A stretch of 64,000 bases of DNA from Mycolicibacterium sp. TUM20985. GTDB lineage: Bacteria; Actinomycetota; Actinomycetes; Mycobacteriales; Mycobacteriaceae. Made by a program: the position numbers and the translations under genes. Positions 34,104 through 43,830 of this stretch are shown piece after piece. The stretch lies in contig NZ_AP027291.1 of assembly GCF_030295745.1 (NCBI RefSeq), positions 5,990,105 to 6,054,104 on the forward strand. Reading direction: 5' to 3'. The notes beneath the pieces were generated by a model, which had not been told where the DNA came from, ran no database searches, and worked only from the letters and a program-made list of their open reading frames with translations. The stretch's first letter is position 1; each line of letters opens with the position of its first letter.

Positions 34104-34769
34104 GTGCCTACCGCGATGATCACGGGTGCTGCTGGCGGGCTTGGCGTAGCCATCGCCGACGCCCTGGCTCCCACCCATACCCTGCTCCTGGCGGGGCGCC
34201 CGTCGGACCGCCTCGACGCCCTTGCCGCGCGTCTCGGCGCTCCGACCTGGCCACTCGACCTCGCCGACACCGAATCCCTGGAATCCGCGGCCGAAGTGCT
34301 GACCGATCTCGACGTGCTGATCCACAACGCCGGGGTCTCCTATCCGGGCCGGGTCGCCGAGTCCAGCGCCGACGAGTGGCGGGCGACCTTCGAGGTGAAC
34401 GTCGTCGGCGCGGTCGCGCTGACGCTGGCGTTGCTTCCCGCGCTGCGCAGCGCGCGCGGCCAGGTGATCTTCATCAACTCGGGCGCCGGGATCAACGCGT
34501 CCCCGGGTCTGGCGTCCTACTCCGCGAGCAAGTTCGCGCTGCGGTCGTTCGCGGACTCGCTGCGCGCCGACGAGCCCACCCTGCGCGTGACGTCGGTGCA
34601 CCCGGGACGGATCGACACCGAGATGCAACGCGATCTGATCGCCTACGAGGAACGCGAGTACGTGGCCGAGCAGTTCCTGTCGGCGCACACGGTGGCAGCC
34701 GTCGTCGCGCAGGCTGTCAACTCCCCGCCCGACGCCCACGTCCACCAGATCCTGGTCCGGCCGAGGTAG
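34104..34769 (+). CDS. Short-chain dehydrogenase/reductase
   Basis: This 221-residue SDR has the cofactor loop TGAAGGLG, the NAG motif (HNAGVSY) and the catalytic pair YSASK with an upstream Ser (NSGAG). It lacks the long C-terminal substrate region of larger SDRs. The start is a GTG at 34104; an ATG at 34116 would begin at MITGAAGG. The amidase gene follows after 2 bp, so the two are co-transcribed. The substrate is unknown. Confidence 0.88.
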   Translation: MPTAMITGAAGGLGVAIADALAPTHTLLLAGRPSDRLDALAARLGAPTWPLDLADTESLESAAEVLTDLDVLIHNAGVSYPGRVAESSADEWRATFEVNVVGAVALTLALLPALRSARGQVIFINSGAGINASPGLASYSASKFALRSFADSLRADEPTLRVTSVHPGRIDTEMQRDLIAYEEREYVAEQFLSAHTVAAVVAQAVNSPPDAHVHQILVRPR

Positions 34770-34771
34770 CG

Positions 34772-36457
34772 GTGATCCCCGTCGAGGTCCACGAGGCGAC
34801 GATCGCCGACCTGCGCTCCGCCCTGGAGACCGGCCGCGCCACCGCGGTGGGGTTGCTCGAGTCGTACCTGGCCCGCATCGCCGCCTTCGACGGCGCTCTG
34901 AACGCCATCGTCGTGACCAATCCGGAGGCTCGGACCGACGCGGCGACGTCCGACGCGCGTCGGGCTGCGGGCTGCCCGCACGGACCGCTGGACGGCATCC
35001 CGTACACGGTCAAGGACAGTTACCAGGCGCGTGGGCTCACCGTGGCCGCGGGCAGCCCGGCGTTCGCGGACTTGGTGGCCCAACGTGACTCGTTCGTCGT
35101 CGAGCGCCTGCGTGCGTCAGGCGCGATCCTGATCGGCCTGACCAACATGCCGCCGATGGCCAACGGCGGCATGCAGCGCGGAGTCTACGGCCGGGCCGAA
35201 AGTCCCTACAACGCAGCGTATCTCACCGCACCATTCGCCTCCGGCTCATCCAACGGTTCCGGCACGGCGACCGCGTCGTCGTTGTGCGCCTTCGGGATCG
35301 GCGAGGAGACCTGGTCCTCGGGACGTGGCCCCGCGTCGAACAATGCTCTGTGCGCGTACACCCCTTCCCGCGGCGTGATCTCGACGCGTGGAGGGTGGCC
35401 GCTGGTACCGACGATGGACGTCGTGGTGCCGCACACCCGCACGATGGCCGACCTGCTGGAGGTGCTCGACGTCCTCGTCGCCGAGGATCCCGACGCGCGC
35501 GGTGACTTCTGGCGCCTGCAGCCGTGGGTGCGGATGCCACGTATCGACGAGGTGCGACCGGCTTCCTACCCGGCACTGGCTGGATCCCGAGATGTTTTGG
35601 TGGGCAAGCGTTTCGGTGTGCCGCGGATGTACGTCAACGGCGATCCCGAGGCGGGTGTCGGAGCGACGGGCATCGGCGGGCCGACCGGCAGGCGCATCGA
35701 CACCCGGCCGTCGGTAATCGACCTGTTCGACGCGGTGCGACGCGATCTGGTCGCCGCGGGGGCCGAAGTGGTCGACGCCGACTTCCCCGTCGTCAGCAAT
35801 TACGAGGGTGACCGGGCGGGAGCACCGACGATCGCCACCCGGGGGTTGGTCAGCCCCGAATACCTGCGGCGCGAGATCGTCGACCTGTCGGCGTGGGCCT
35901 GGGACGACTTCCTCGCCGCCAATGGCGATCCCGCCCTCAACCGACTCGCCGACGTCGATGGTGAACGCATCTTCCCCACCCCGCCCGGCGCCCTGCCCGA
36001 CCGGTACGACGGCTTCGACGATGACATCGCCGACTATCCCGCGTTTCTCAGGACCAACCCCATCGACTCGTTCCTCGCCATCCCGAACCTCCCCGCGGGC
36101 GTGCACGCCCTCGAGCGCACCCGCCAACTCGACCTCGAGGAGTGGATGGCCGGGCTGGGACTCGACGCCGTGATCTTCCCGGCGGTCGCCGACGTCGGGC
36201 CCGCCAACATGGACGTCGACGTGGCGTCGGCAGACCTCGGCTGGCGCAACGGCGTGTGGGTCGCCAACGGCAACTTGGCAATTCGCCATCTCGGTATCCC
36301 GACTGTCACGGTGCCGATGGGCACGATGGCCGACATCGGCATGCCGGTGGGTCTGACGATCGCGGGCCGGGCCTACGACGACGTGGCGCTGCTTCGCTAC
36401 GCCGCGGCAGTGGAGGCGACTGGCTCCCGCCGAACCCCGCCACCCCTCCCGTCGTGA
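34772..36457 (+). CDS. Amidase signature family protein
   Basis: This 561-residue protein has the amidase-signature core: catalytic Lys in PYTVKDSY (near 86) and the serine-rich loop FASGSSNGSGTATAS (near 155-165) that supplies the cis-Ser and nucleophile. The fold spans the whole chain, and the C-terminal half has the GIPTVTVPMG and GLTIAGRAYDD segments. Members hydrolyse amides of many kinds, and the substrate is not evident here. It starts at a GTG 2 bp after the SDR stop. Its TGA stop is the first part of a repeated terminator element. Confidence 0.87.
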   Translation: MIPVEVHEATIADLRSALETGRATAVGLLESYLARIAAFDGALNAIVVTNPEARTDAATSDARRAAGCPHGPLDGIPYTVKDSYQARGLTVAAGSPAFADLVAQRDSFVVERLRASGAILIGLTNMPPMANGGMQRGVYGRAESPYNAAYLTAPFASGSSNGSGTATASSLCAFGIGEETWSSGRGPASNNALCAYTPSRGVISTRGGWPLVPTMDVVVPHTRTMADLLEVLDVLVAEDPDARGDFWRLQPWVRMPRIDEVRPASYPALAGSRDVLVGKRFGVPRMYVNGDPEAGVGATGIGGPTGRRIDTRPSVIDLFDAVRRDLVAAGAEVVDADFPVVSNYEGDRAGAPTIATRGLVSPEYLRREIVDLSAWAWDDFLAANGDPALNRLADVDGERIFPTPPGALPDRYDGFDDDIADYPAFLRTNPIDSFLAIPNLPAGVHALERTRQLDLEEWMAGLGLDAVIFPAVADVGPANMDVDVASADLGWRNGVWVANGNLAIRHLGIPTVTVPMGTMADIGMPVGLTIAGRAYDDVALLRYAAAVEATGSRRTPPPLPS

Positions 36458-36504
36458 TTTCGGCGCGCAAACAGTCGCTGAGCGAACGTTTTCGCGCCGA
36501 AATC
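36456..36504. terminator. Bidirectional terminator between the amidase and leuS genes
   Basis: GATTTCGGCGCG pairs perfectly with CGCGCCGAAATC (12 bp) over a 25-base loop containing its own small stem. It lies between two convergent genes and overlaps the amidase stop codon. A close relative occurs at 43776-43824. Confidence 0.8.
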
Positions 36505-36506
36505 GC

Positions 36507-39398
36507 CTAGATGACGACGTTGACCAGCTTGCCCGCGACGACGATGACCTTCTTCGGCGTCGCACCCGCCATGAACGCCACCACCTTCTCGTCGGCCAGC
36601 GCGGCTGTCTCCACCGCGTCGGCGGTGGCGTCCGCCGCGACCGTGACGCGGCCACGCACCTTGCCGTTGACCTGAACGGGGTACTCGACGGTGTCCTCCA
36701 CCAAGTACGCGGGGTCGGCCGTCGGGAAGGGTCCGTGAGCGAGTGACGTGTCGTGACCGAGCCGCCGCCACAGCTCCTCGGCCAGGTGCGGCGCCAGCGG
36801 CGCAACCATCAGCACCAGGGGCTCGACCGCGGCGCGCGCGGTGACGTCCTCCTTGGTCAAGTGGTTGGTGTACTCGATCAGCTTGGCGGCGGCGGTGTTG
36901 TTGCGAAGTCCCGCATAGTCTTCCGCGACTCCGGCGATCGTCTTGTTCAGCAGCCGCAGCGTCGCCTCGGTCAGCGCTTCGTGGTCGGCGACCTTCTCGG
37001 CGCCGGTGGTCTCGTCGACGACGACGCGCCACACCCGTTGCAGGAAGCGGTAGGCCCCGACGACGTCCTTGGTGGCCCACGGCCGCGACGCCTCGAGTGG
37101 GCCCATCGACATCTCGTAGACCCGCAGGGTGTCGGCGCCGTACTCCTCGCAGATCTCGTCGGGCGACACTGAGTTCTTCAGGCTCTTGCCGATCTTGCCG
37201 AACTCGCGGTTGACCTCGATCTCACCGTCCGGCCCCGGCCAATGGAACTTGCCATCGCGCTCGACGACTTCGGCTGCGGGAACGTAGGTTCCGCGTGAAT
37301 CGGTGTAGGCGAACGCCTGGATGTACCCCTGGTTGACCAGTCGCCGGTACGGCTCGCGGGAGCTCACGTGACCCAGGTCGTAGAGCACCTTGTGCCAGAA
37401 CCTGGAGTACAGCAGGTGCAGCACGGCGTGCTCGACGCCGCCGACGTAGAGGTCGACACCGCCGGGGTCCGACGGGCCGTGCTCGGCGGGGCGCGGCCCC
37501 ATCCAATACGCCTCGTTCTCCTTGGCGCAGAACTCCTGTGAGTTGTGCGGGTCGGCGTAGCGCAGCTCGTACCAGGAGCTGCCCGCCCACTGCGGCATCA
37601 CGTTGGTGTCGCGGGTGTAGGGCTGAATCCCGTCGCCGAGATCGAGGTCGACGTGCACCCACTCGGTCGCCTTCCCGAGCGGGGGCGACGGTTCACTGTC
37701 GGCGTCGTCGGGATCGAACTGCACCGGCGCGTAGTTTGGGATGTCGGGCAGCTCGACGGGTAGCGCCGATTCCGGAAGACCGTGGGCGCGGCCATCGGCG
37801 TCGTACACGATCGGGAACGGTTCACCCCAGTACCGCTGGCGGGCGAACAGCCAGTCGCGCAGCTTGTACTCCACGCGGGCCCGGCCACGACCGTCGGCGA
37901 CCAGATGCGCGGTCACCGCCTCCTTGGCCGACTCGACGCTCAACCCGTCGAGGTAGCCGGAGTTCACCAGCTCACCGTCACCGGTGTAGGCGCCCGCCGA
38001 GACGTCACCGCCGGGTTGATCCCCGGGTCGCTCCGCTCCAGCCCGCCGCGAGATGACCTCGACGATCGGCAGCCCGAACGCCGTGGCGAACTCCCAGTCG
38101 CGTGGATCGTGCCCCGGCACCGCCATGATGGCGCCGGTACCGTAGCCGGCCAGCACGTAGTCCGCGATGAACACCGGAACTCGTTTTCCATCAACGGGAT
38201 TCGTGGCATACGCGCCGGTGAACACGCCCGTCTTGGACTTGTTCTCCTGGCGCTCCAGGTCGCTCTTGGCCGCCACGGCTGCGCGGTAGGTCGCCACGGC
38301 CTCCGCCGGTGTCGCCGCACCGAACGTCCAGCGGTCGTCGGTGCCCTCGGGCCACGCCGGGGTGACCAGCGCGTCGACCAGACCGTGCTCGGGCGCCAAC
38401 ACCATGTACGTCGCCCCGAACAGCGTGTCGGGCCTGGTGGTGAAGACCTCGATGTCCCCCGCCTCGGTGGCGAACCGGACCTCGGCACCGGTCGACCGAC
38501 CGATCCAGTTGCGCTGCATCGCCTTGACCTTGTCCGGCCAGTCCAGGTCGTCGAGGTCGTCGAGCAGCCGGTCGGAGTAGGCGGTGATGCGCATCATCCA
38601 CTGCCGCAAGCGCTTCCGGAACACCGGGAAGTTGCCGCGGTCGCTGCGGCCGTCGGAGGTCACCTCTTCGTTGGCCAGCACCGTGCCCAGCCCGGGACAC
38701 CAGTTCACCACCGAGTCGGCGCGATACACCAACCGATGGGAGTCGACGACGTCTGCGCGCTCCCCCGGCGTCATCGTCGCCCAGTCACCACCGGAGTCCG
38801 GCGTGCGAACCCCCGACTCGAACTCGGCGATGAGTTCGCTGATGGGCCTGGCCTTGTTGGCCGCCACGTCGAACCAGGAGTCGAGGATCTGCAGGAAGAT
38901 CCACTGCGTCCACTTGTAGAAGTCGGTGTCGGTGGTGGCGAAGCTGCGCCGGGCATCGTGGCCCAGGCCGAGCCGGCCGAGCTGACGACGGAAGTTGACG
39001 ATGTTGGCCTCGGTACGGGTCCGCGGATGCGTGCCCGTCTGGACGGCGTACTGCTCGGCGGGCAGGCCGAACGCATCGAACCCCAACGTGTGCAGGACAT
39101 TACGACCCGTCATCCGAAAGTAGCGCGCGTACACGTCGGTGGCGATGTACCCGAGCGGATGACCGACGTGCAGACCCTCACCGGACGGGTAGGGGAACAT
39201 GTCCTGGACGAACATCTTGTCCGCAGGCACCGGCGCACCGTCGGACGGCGCAAGCGACCCGACCGGGTTGGGCACGTGGAACGTCCCGAGCCGAGCCCAC
39301 GTCTCCTGCCACGTGCGTTCGATCTCCTCGGCGAGCGCCGCGTCGTAGCGGTGCTGCGGGGTCCCCGAGGCGTCCGCGCCGCCTTCCGCATCAATCAC
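36507..39398 (-). CDS. leuS: Leucyl-tRNA synthetase
   Basis: This 963-residue class I synthetase charges tRNA-Leu. It has the HIGH-type motif in GEGLHVGHPLG, the large CP1 editing insert and the KMSKS-type motif as KIGKS in GKIGKSLKNSV. The GTG at 39398 gives a start like other mycobacterial LeuS proteins; a longer open frame to 39452 has no support. No strong ribosome site is visible. It is convergent with the amidase and divergent from the Mtc28-like gene. Confidence 0.95.
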   Translation of the reverse strand: MIDAEGGADASGTPQHRYDAALAEEIERTWQETWARLGTFHVPNPVGSLAPSDGAPVPADKMFVQDMFPYPSGEGLHVGHPLGYIATDVYARYFRMTGRNVLHTLGFDAFGLPAEQYAVQTGTHPRTRTEANIVNFRRQLGRLGLGHDARRSFATTDTDFYKWTQWIFLQILDSWFDVAANKARPISELIAEFESGVRTPDSGGDWATMTPGERADVVDSHRLVYRADSVVNWCPGLGTVLANEEVTSDGRSDRGNFPVFRKRLRQWMMRITAYSDRLLDDLDDLDWPDKVKAMQRNWIGRSTGAEVRFATEAGDIEVFTTRPDTLFGATYMVLAPEHGLVDALVTPAWPEGTDDRWTFGAATPAEAVATYRAAVAAKSDLERQENKSKTGVFTGAYATNPVDGKRVPVFIADYVLAGYGTGAIMAVPGHDPRDWEFATAFGLPIVEVISRRAGAERPGDQPGGDVSAGAYTGDGELVNSGYLDGLSVESAKEAVTAHLVADGRGRARVEYKLRDWLFARQRYWGEPFPIVYDADGRAHGLPESALPVELPDIPNYAPVQFDPDDADSEPSPPLGKATEWVHVDLDLGDGIQPYTRDTNVMPQWAGSSWYELRYADPHNSQEFCAKENEAYWMGPRPAEHGPSDPGGVDLYVGGVEHAVLHLLYSRFWHKVLYDLGHVSSREPYRRLVNQGYIQAFAYTDSRGTYVPAAEVVERDGKFHWPGPDGEIEVNREFGKIGKSLKNSVSPDEICEEYGADTLRVYEMSMGPLEASRPWATKDVVGAYRFLQRVWRVVVDETTGAEKVADHEALTEATLRLLNKTIAGVAEDYAGLRNNTAAAKLIEYTNHLTKEDVTARAAVEPLVLMVAPLAPHLAEELWRRLGHDTSLAHGPFPTADPAYLVEDTVEYPVQVNGKVRGRVTVAADATADAVETAALADEKVVAFMAGATPKKVIVVAGKLVNVVI

Positions 39399-39606
39399 GT
39401 GAACAGGGTAGTCAACGCCGCACGTCGGACCCGCACTGCAGGTCCCGGGCAACGGGTTGGTATCGGTTCCGTTGCGGGGGGGTCAGGGCATGGTTGCAGG
39501 TCGATCCCAGACGTAGAGGCGGGCGCCGCCGCGTGGATACAGTCGGCGCCTGGCCACGGGCACCCGTCCGAGGCCAGACCGCATGATCCGGAAGGACGGA
39601 CGTTAG

Positions 39607-40533
39607 ATGTTCGAGAATGCCCGTCGTTGGGGACTTCTGGCAGGAGGGTTCGCCGCAGGAACGGCGTGCGTCCTCGGTCTCGCCGGCACCACCGCGTCCG
39701 CTGAGCCCACCCTTCCGCTACCCGCCGTGCCGGCCCCGGCGACGGTGACGCAAACCGTGACCGTGCAGGCCGGAGTGCCCGCGGCCGCCGCGATCGGCCC
39801 CGGCGACCTCGTAGCCACCCCGCAGGCTGTCGGTCTCGGCCCCGCCGCGCCCGCCGTTCCCGCGGTCCCCGTCGCGCCCGTCGCCGCCATCGTCCCCGCG
39901 ACGTCCGGGACCCTGGTGGACTTCTTCAAGGAGAAGAACGTCGCGATGGAACCGCAGAAGGCCGCGGACTTCAAGGCCCTGACCATCGTGCTGCCGATGC
40001 CCACCGGCTGGAGCCAGGTGCCCGACCCCAACGTCCCCGACGCCTTCGCGGTGATCGCGGACCGCGTGGGCGGCGACGGCCTCTACACCTCGAACGCCGC
40101 CGTTCAGGTGTACAAGTTGGTCGGCGACTTCGACTCCAACGAAGCCATCAGCCACGGCCTCATCGACACGCAGCAGCTGCCGGCCTGGCGGGCCACCAAC
40201 GGGTCGCTCGCCAATTTCGGGGGCATGCCGTCGGCGTTCATCGAGGGCACCTACCGGCAGAACAACATGACGCTGAACACCACCCGGCGCCACACCATCG
40301 CGACATCGGGACCCGATCGTTTCCTGGTGTCCCTGTCGGTCACCACCAGCGCCCAGGTGTCCGTCGCCGCGGGCTCGGCGACCGACGCCGTCGTCAACGG
40401 TTTCAAGGTCGGCTCTCCGGATGCGCCCCCGCCGCTGCCCGCGCCCGCCGTGGCCGGAGTGCCGGCAGCGCCGGCCCCCGCCGGACCGGCGGCGCTTCCC
40501 GCGGTCGCCCAGCCGCTCGGCTTGCCGAGTTAG
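39607..40533 (+). CDS. Secreted proline-rich antigen, Mtc28/LpqN-type family (Rv0040c-like)
   Basis: This 308-residue protein has a signal peptide (MFENARRWGLLAGGFAAGTACVLGL … TASA), an alanine-, proline- and valine-rich stretch at about 35-100, a folded domain at about 105-270 (LTIVLPMPTGWSQVPDP … DRFLVSLSVTTSAQ) and a Pro/Ala-rich tail. This matches the mycobacterial 28-kDa proline-rich antigen Mtc28 family, which is secreted and has no known activity. The gene is divergent from leuS. Confidence 0.88.
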   Translation: MFENARRWGLLAGGFAAGTACVLGLAGTTASAEPTLPLPAVPAPATVTQTVTVQAGVPAAAAIGPGDLVATPQAVGLGPAAPAVPAVPVAPVAAIVPATSGTLVDFFKEKNVAMEPQKAADFKALTIVLPMPTGWSQVPDPNVPDAFAVIADRVGGDGLYTSNAAVQVYKLVGDFDSNEAISHGLIDTQQLPAWRATNGSLANFGGMPSAFIEGTYRQNNMTLNTTRRHTIATSGPDRFLVSLSVTTSAQVSVAAGSATDAVVNGFKVGSPDAPPPLPAPAVAGVPAAPAPAGPAALPAVAQPLGLPS

Positions 40534-40575
40534 CCCCGAACCGCGAGCAGCCGGCAGGCCTCGTATTGTGAGGTC

Positions 40576-40926
40576 ATGTTGATTGCCGCCGTGCTGTGCC
40601 TCTGCGCCGCCGTGGCGACCGCCGCCGCCGGTGCGTGGTCGATGGCCCGGCCGCAGTCGTCCGACGTGGTGCAGCAGGTCCTGCGGGCGGTGGTGCCGAC
40701 CCAACTCGCAGCGGCGGTGATGCTGGGGGCGGGCGGAGTCGTCGCCCTCGCCGCACCACCGCAGACCGGGGTGTTGGCACTGATCGCCTGCGTCGTCGGG
40801 GCGGTGGGCACCGTGGCTGCGGGCTGCTATCAGAGTGCCAAGTCAGTCGCTCGGCGGGAGGCCGCGAACTCCGTCGACGCCGGCTGCGCGGGCGCGTGCG
40901 CGTCATGCACCCTGTCGTGCCGCTGA
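40576..40926 (+). CDS. Small membrane protein with cysteine-rich tail (Rv0039c-like)
   Basis: This 116-residue protein has three hydrophobic segments (MLIAAVLCLCAAVATAAAGAW, LAAAVMLGAGGVVALAA, GVLALIACVVGAVGTVAAGCY). Its tail carries four cysteines in CAGACASCTLSC, a metal- or redox-type motif that I cannot assign. The position between the Mtc28-like and algH genes corresponds to Rv0039c. The function is unknown. Confidence 0.72.
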   Translation: MLIAAVLCLCAAVATAAAGAWSMARPQSSDVVQQVLRAVVPTQLAAAVMLGAGGVVALAAPPQTGVLALIACVVGAVGTVAAGCYQSAKSVARREAANSVDAGCAGACASCTLSCR

Positions 40927-40965
40927 CGGCTGAATTCCGCTGCGGCCGAACGCTTTTCGTACCGG

Positions 40966-41571
40966 CTAGTTCCGGCTGACGTCGATCGGGTGGGTGGCCA
41001 GGAGCGACAACGGCATCGGCTGCCGGCGCAGCACCCGAGCCCACAGATCAACCCGCGGCTCGACCAGCACGTCAGACGGCAACGCCGATAGCACGATCCA
41101 GTCGTCACGTTCGATCTCGCCCTCGAGCTGGCCGATCGTCCACCCGGAGTACCCGGCGTAGATGCGGACCCCTTCGACCGCAGGCGCGATGGTGTCTGGA
41201 TCGGCGTCGAGATCGACCATCACGATGCGCCCCTGCACGTGGCGCAGACCCGGCACGTTCTCCGGCTGCAGACCGGCGCGCAACGTCGCGAGGCAGAGCG
41301 CCGCGTCCCGCTTCACGGGGCCGCCGACGAACATCGTCTTGGGTTTGGTGGCGAGCTTGGTCCACTGCGGCAACACGTTGAACACCGCGGTCTCACTCGG
41401 CCGGTTCAGCACCACGCCGAGGGTGCCGCCGTCGTTGTGTTCCACCACGTAGATGACGCTGCGGCGGAACGTGGGCTCCATGAGATCGGTGTTGGCGAGC
41501 AGCAGCGTTCCGGCTCGCACCCGGTGCGTCGCAGGAGCGAAGTGGTCCTCCGGGTCCTCTGACTGCGCCAC
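40966..41571 (-). CDS. AlgH/YqgE (DUF179) family protein (Rv0038-like)
   Basis: This 201-residue protein has the YqgE pattern AGTLLLANTDLMEPTFRRSVIYVVEHNDGGTLGVVLNRP and GYSGWTIGQLEGEI. Its biochemical role is not established in any bacterium that I know of. I chose the GTG at 41571, giving VAQSEDPED, as in the M. tuberculosis protein of about the same length. It is convergent with the Rv0039c-like gene and divergent from the MFS gene. Confidence 0.88.
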   Translation of the reverse strand: MAQSEDPEDHFAPATHRVRAGTLLLANTDLMEPTFRRSVIYVVEHNDGGTLGVVLNRPSETAVFNVLPQWTKLATKPKTMFVGGPVKRDAALCLATLRAGLQPENVPGLRHVQGRIVMVDLDADPDTIAPAVEGVRIYAGYSGWTIGQLEGEIERDDWIVLSALPSDVLVEPRVDLWARVLRRQPMPLSLLATHPIDVSRN

Positions 41572-41704
41572 CCGTCCATCATGACACCGCCGTGGACATC
41601 CGGTGGCGATCGGGCGCGGCCGAGGCGGGTCGATTTGCGAATCTTTGTAGGGTGGTTCGGTAGCCCATCGGCACGCTCGACACTTCAATCGGCATCGGAT
41701 CAAC

Positions 41705-42988
41705 GTGGTCAAGCCTCACCCCCGCACGGCCGTCTGGCGTTCCGTACGCGCGCTGCCCGCGTTCCGCCGACTCCTCGAGTTGCGCGCCGTCAGCCTCTTC
41801 GGCGACGGGTTGTTCCAGGGCGGTCTCGCGGGGGCGTTGCTCTTCAATCCGGAGCGGGCCGCCAGCCCGTGGGCCATCGCGGGGGCCTTCGCGGTGCTGT
41901 TCCTGCCGTACTCGCTGCTCGGGCCCTTCGCGGGCGCACTCCTGGACCGGTGGGACCGCAGGCTGGTCCTCATCGTCGCCACCTCGGCCAGACTGGGCCT
42001 GATCCTCGTCGTGGCAACCCTGCTCGCCATCGGCGCCAGCGACCTGACGATTCTGTGCGGCGCGCTGATCGTCAATGGTTTCAACCGATTCGTGTCGTCG
42101 GGCCTGTCCGCGGCGCTGCCGCACGTCGTCCCCCGCGACCAGGTTGTGACGCTCAACTCGGTGGCCACCGCCGTCGGTGCGGCCTCGACCTTCCTCGGCG
42201 CCAACTTCATGCTCGTTCCGCGCTGGCTCGTCGGTACCGGTGACTCCGGTTCTGCCACAGTCATATTCATCGTGGCCATTCCGGTGGCGCTGGCCCTGTG
42301 GCTCGCTTACCGGTTCGAGCCGCGCGTCCTGGGTCCCGACGATAGCAAGCGGGCCGTCCACGGGTCGGTTGCCTACGTGGTCGCCACCGGCTGGGGTTAC
42401 GGCGTGCGGACGGTGCTGCGGGTTCGCACCGTGGGCGCCACCCTGGCGGGGCTGGCCGCCCATCGCATCGTCTTCGGCGTGAACACACTCCTGGTGCTCG
42501 TCATCGTCCGGCACACCGGGAGCATGGACGTCGGCGGCTTCGGCGTAGCCGTCGTGTTCGTCGCCTCGACGGGGCTGGGCTCATTCCTGGCCAACTTCGT
42601 CACGCCGCCCGCGGTGCGCCGCTGGGGCCGCTACGGCACCGCCAACGGCGCACTGGCTCTCGCGGCCGCCATCCAGCTGGGTGCCGCCTGGCTGTACCTG
42701 CCGATGATGGTCGCGTGCGGGTTCCTCCTCGGAGCAGCGGGCCAGGTCGTCAAGTTGTGCGCCGACTCGGCCATGCAGATAGACGTCGACGACGCCATGC
42801 GCGGACACGTGTTCACGGTTCAGGATTCGGTGTTCTGGTTGTCGTTCGTCGCGGCGATCGGCGCCGCGGCGGCCCTCATCCCGGGTGACGGCTACGCGCC
42901 GGGGCTGGTGATCGCCGGGTCCGTGGTGTACCTGCTCGGGTTGGCGGCACACGCCGCGATCGGCAGGGGTGCAACGCCATCGGACTAG
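41705..42988 (+). CDS. MFS transporter (Rv0037c-like)
   Basis: This 427-residue integral membrane protein has about twelve hydrophobic segments and the MFS loop GALLDRWDRRLVL between segments 2 and 3. It corresponds by order to Rv0037c. The substrate is unknown. It starts at a GTG and ends 9 bp before the next gene in the same direction. Confidence 0.87.
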   Translation: MVKPHPRTAVWRSVRALPAFRRLLELRAVSLFGDGLFQGGLAGALLFNPERAASPWAIAGAFAVLFLPYSLLGPFAGALLDRWDRRLVLIVATSARLGLILVVATLLAIGASDLTILCGALIVNGFNRFVSSGLSAALPHVVPRDQVVTLNSVATAVGAASTFLGANFMLVPRWLVGTGDSGSATVIFIVAIPVALALWLAYRFEPRVLGPDDSKRAVHGSVAYVVATGWGYGVRTVLRVRTVGATLAGLAAHRIVFGVNTLLVLVIVRHTGSMDVGGFGVAVVFVASTGLGSFLANFVTPPAVRRWGRYGTANGALALAAAIQLGAAWLYLPMMVACGFLLGAAGQVVKLCADSAMQIDVDDAMRGHVFTVQDSVFWLSFVAAIGAAAALIPGDGYAPGLVIAGSVVYLLGLAAHAAIGRGATPSD

Positions 42989-42997
42989 GGTGACGCC

Positions 42998-43777
42998 ATG
43001 GCCGGAGCCGAGGCAGTCGTCGCGGACCTGCGCGCCGAGAGTGACGCGCTCGACGACCTGGTCGCCGGTCTCGACGATGCGGGCTGGCGGCTCGCGACAC
43101 CCGCGCCGGGGTGGACCATTGCCCACCAGATCGCCCATCTGTGGTGGACCGACCGCGCCTCCCTCGTCGCCGTCACCGACGAACCCGGCTTCCGCGCGAT
43201 CGTCGACGAGGCGTCGACCAACCCCACCGGCTTCGTCGACGACGGCGCCGAACGACTCGCCGCGACCCCGCCCGCCGAGATGCTCGCGGAGTGGCGGCGG
43301 ACGCGGTCGCGCCTGCACGACGAGCTGCTCGGTGTCGTCGACGGTCGCAGGCTGCCGTGGTTCGGGCCGCCGATGAGCGCTGCCTCGATGGCCACCGCGC
43401 GGCTCATGGAGACCTGGGCGCACGGGCTGGACGTCGCCGACGCGCTGGGCGTCGAGCGGCCCGCGACGGCGCGACTGCGCTCGATCGCGCACATCGGCGT
43501 CCGCACCAGGGACTTCGCGTTCACGATTCATGGCTTACCCGTGCCCACCGAGCCCTTCCTCGTCCAGTTGCGTGCCCCCGACCGTTCGACGTGGTCGTGG
43601 GGGCCGGCCGACGCGGGCCAGCGGGTGACGGGCTCGGCGCAGGATTTCTGCCTGCTGGTGACGCAGCGACGCCCGCCCGCAGAGCTCGACGTGGTCGCCG
43701 TTGGTGAGGACGCGGCGACCTGGCTGACCATCGCGCAGGCGTTCGCGGGGCCACCGGGGACCGGGCGCCAGGCGTGA
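42998..43777 (+). CDS. DinB/mycothiol-dependent-isomerase-like protein, TIGR03084 type (Rv0036c-like)
   Basis: This 259-residue protein begins with a four-helix metal-binding domain of the maleylpyruvate-isomerase/DinB type (LDDAGWRLATPAPGWTIAHQIAHLWWTD, METWAHGLDVADALG), where the histidines would bind a divalent metal. Relatives use mycothiol, but no function is shown for this group. It is probably co-transcribed with the MFS gene 9 bp upstream. Its TGA stop lies inside the same terminator repeat seen after the amidase gene. Confidence 0.84.
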   Translation: MAGAEAVVADLRAESDALDDLVAGLDDAGWRLATPAPGWTIAHQIAHLWWTDRASLVAVTDEPGFRAIVDEASTNPTGFVDDGAERLAATPPAEMLAEWRRTRSRLHDELLGVVDGRRLPWFGPPMSAASMATARLMETWAHGLDVADALGVERPATARLRSIAHIGVRTRDFAFTIHGLPVPTEPFLVQLRAPDRSTWSWGPADAGQRVTGSAQDFCLLVTQRRPPAELDVVAVGEDAATWLTIAQAFAGPPGTGRQA

Positions 43778-43824
43778 TTTCGGCGCGTTCCTCCGCGGTG
43801 AGCGAGGCTCAGCGCGCCGAAGTC
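43776..43824. terminator. Bidirectional terminator between convergent genes
   Basis: GATTTCGGCGCG pairs with CGCGCCGAAGTC (11 of 12) over a 25-base loop. It has the same arms, size and stop-codon overlap as the element at 36456-36504. Confidence 0.75.
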
Positions 43825-43830
43825 GCGCAG

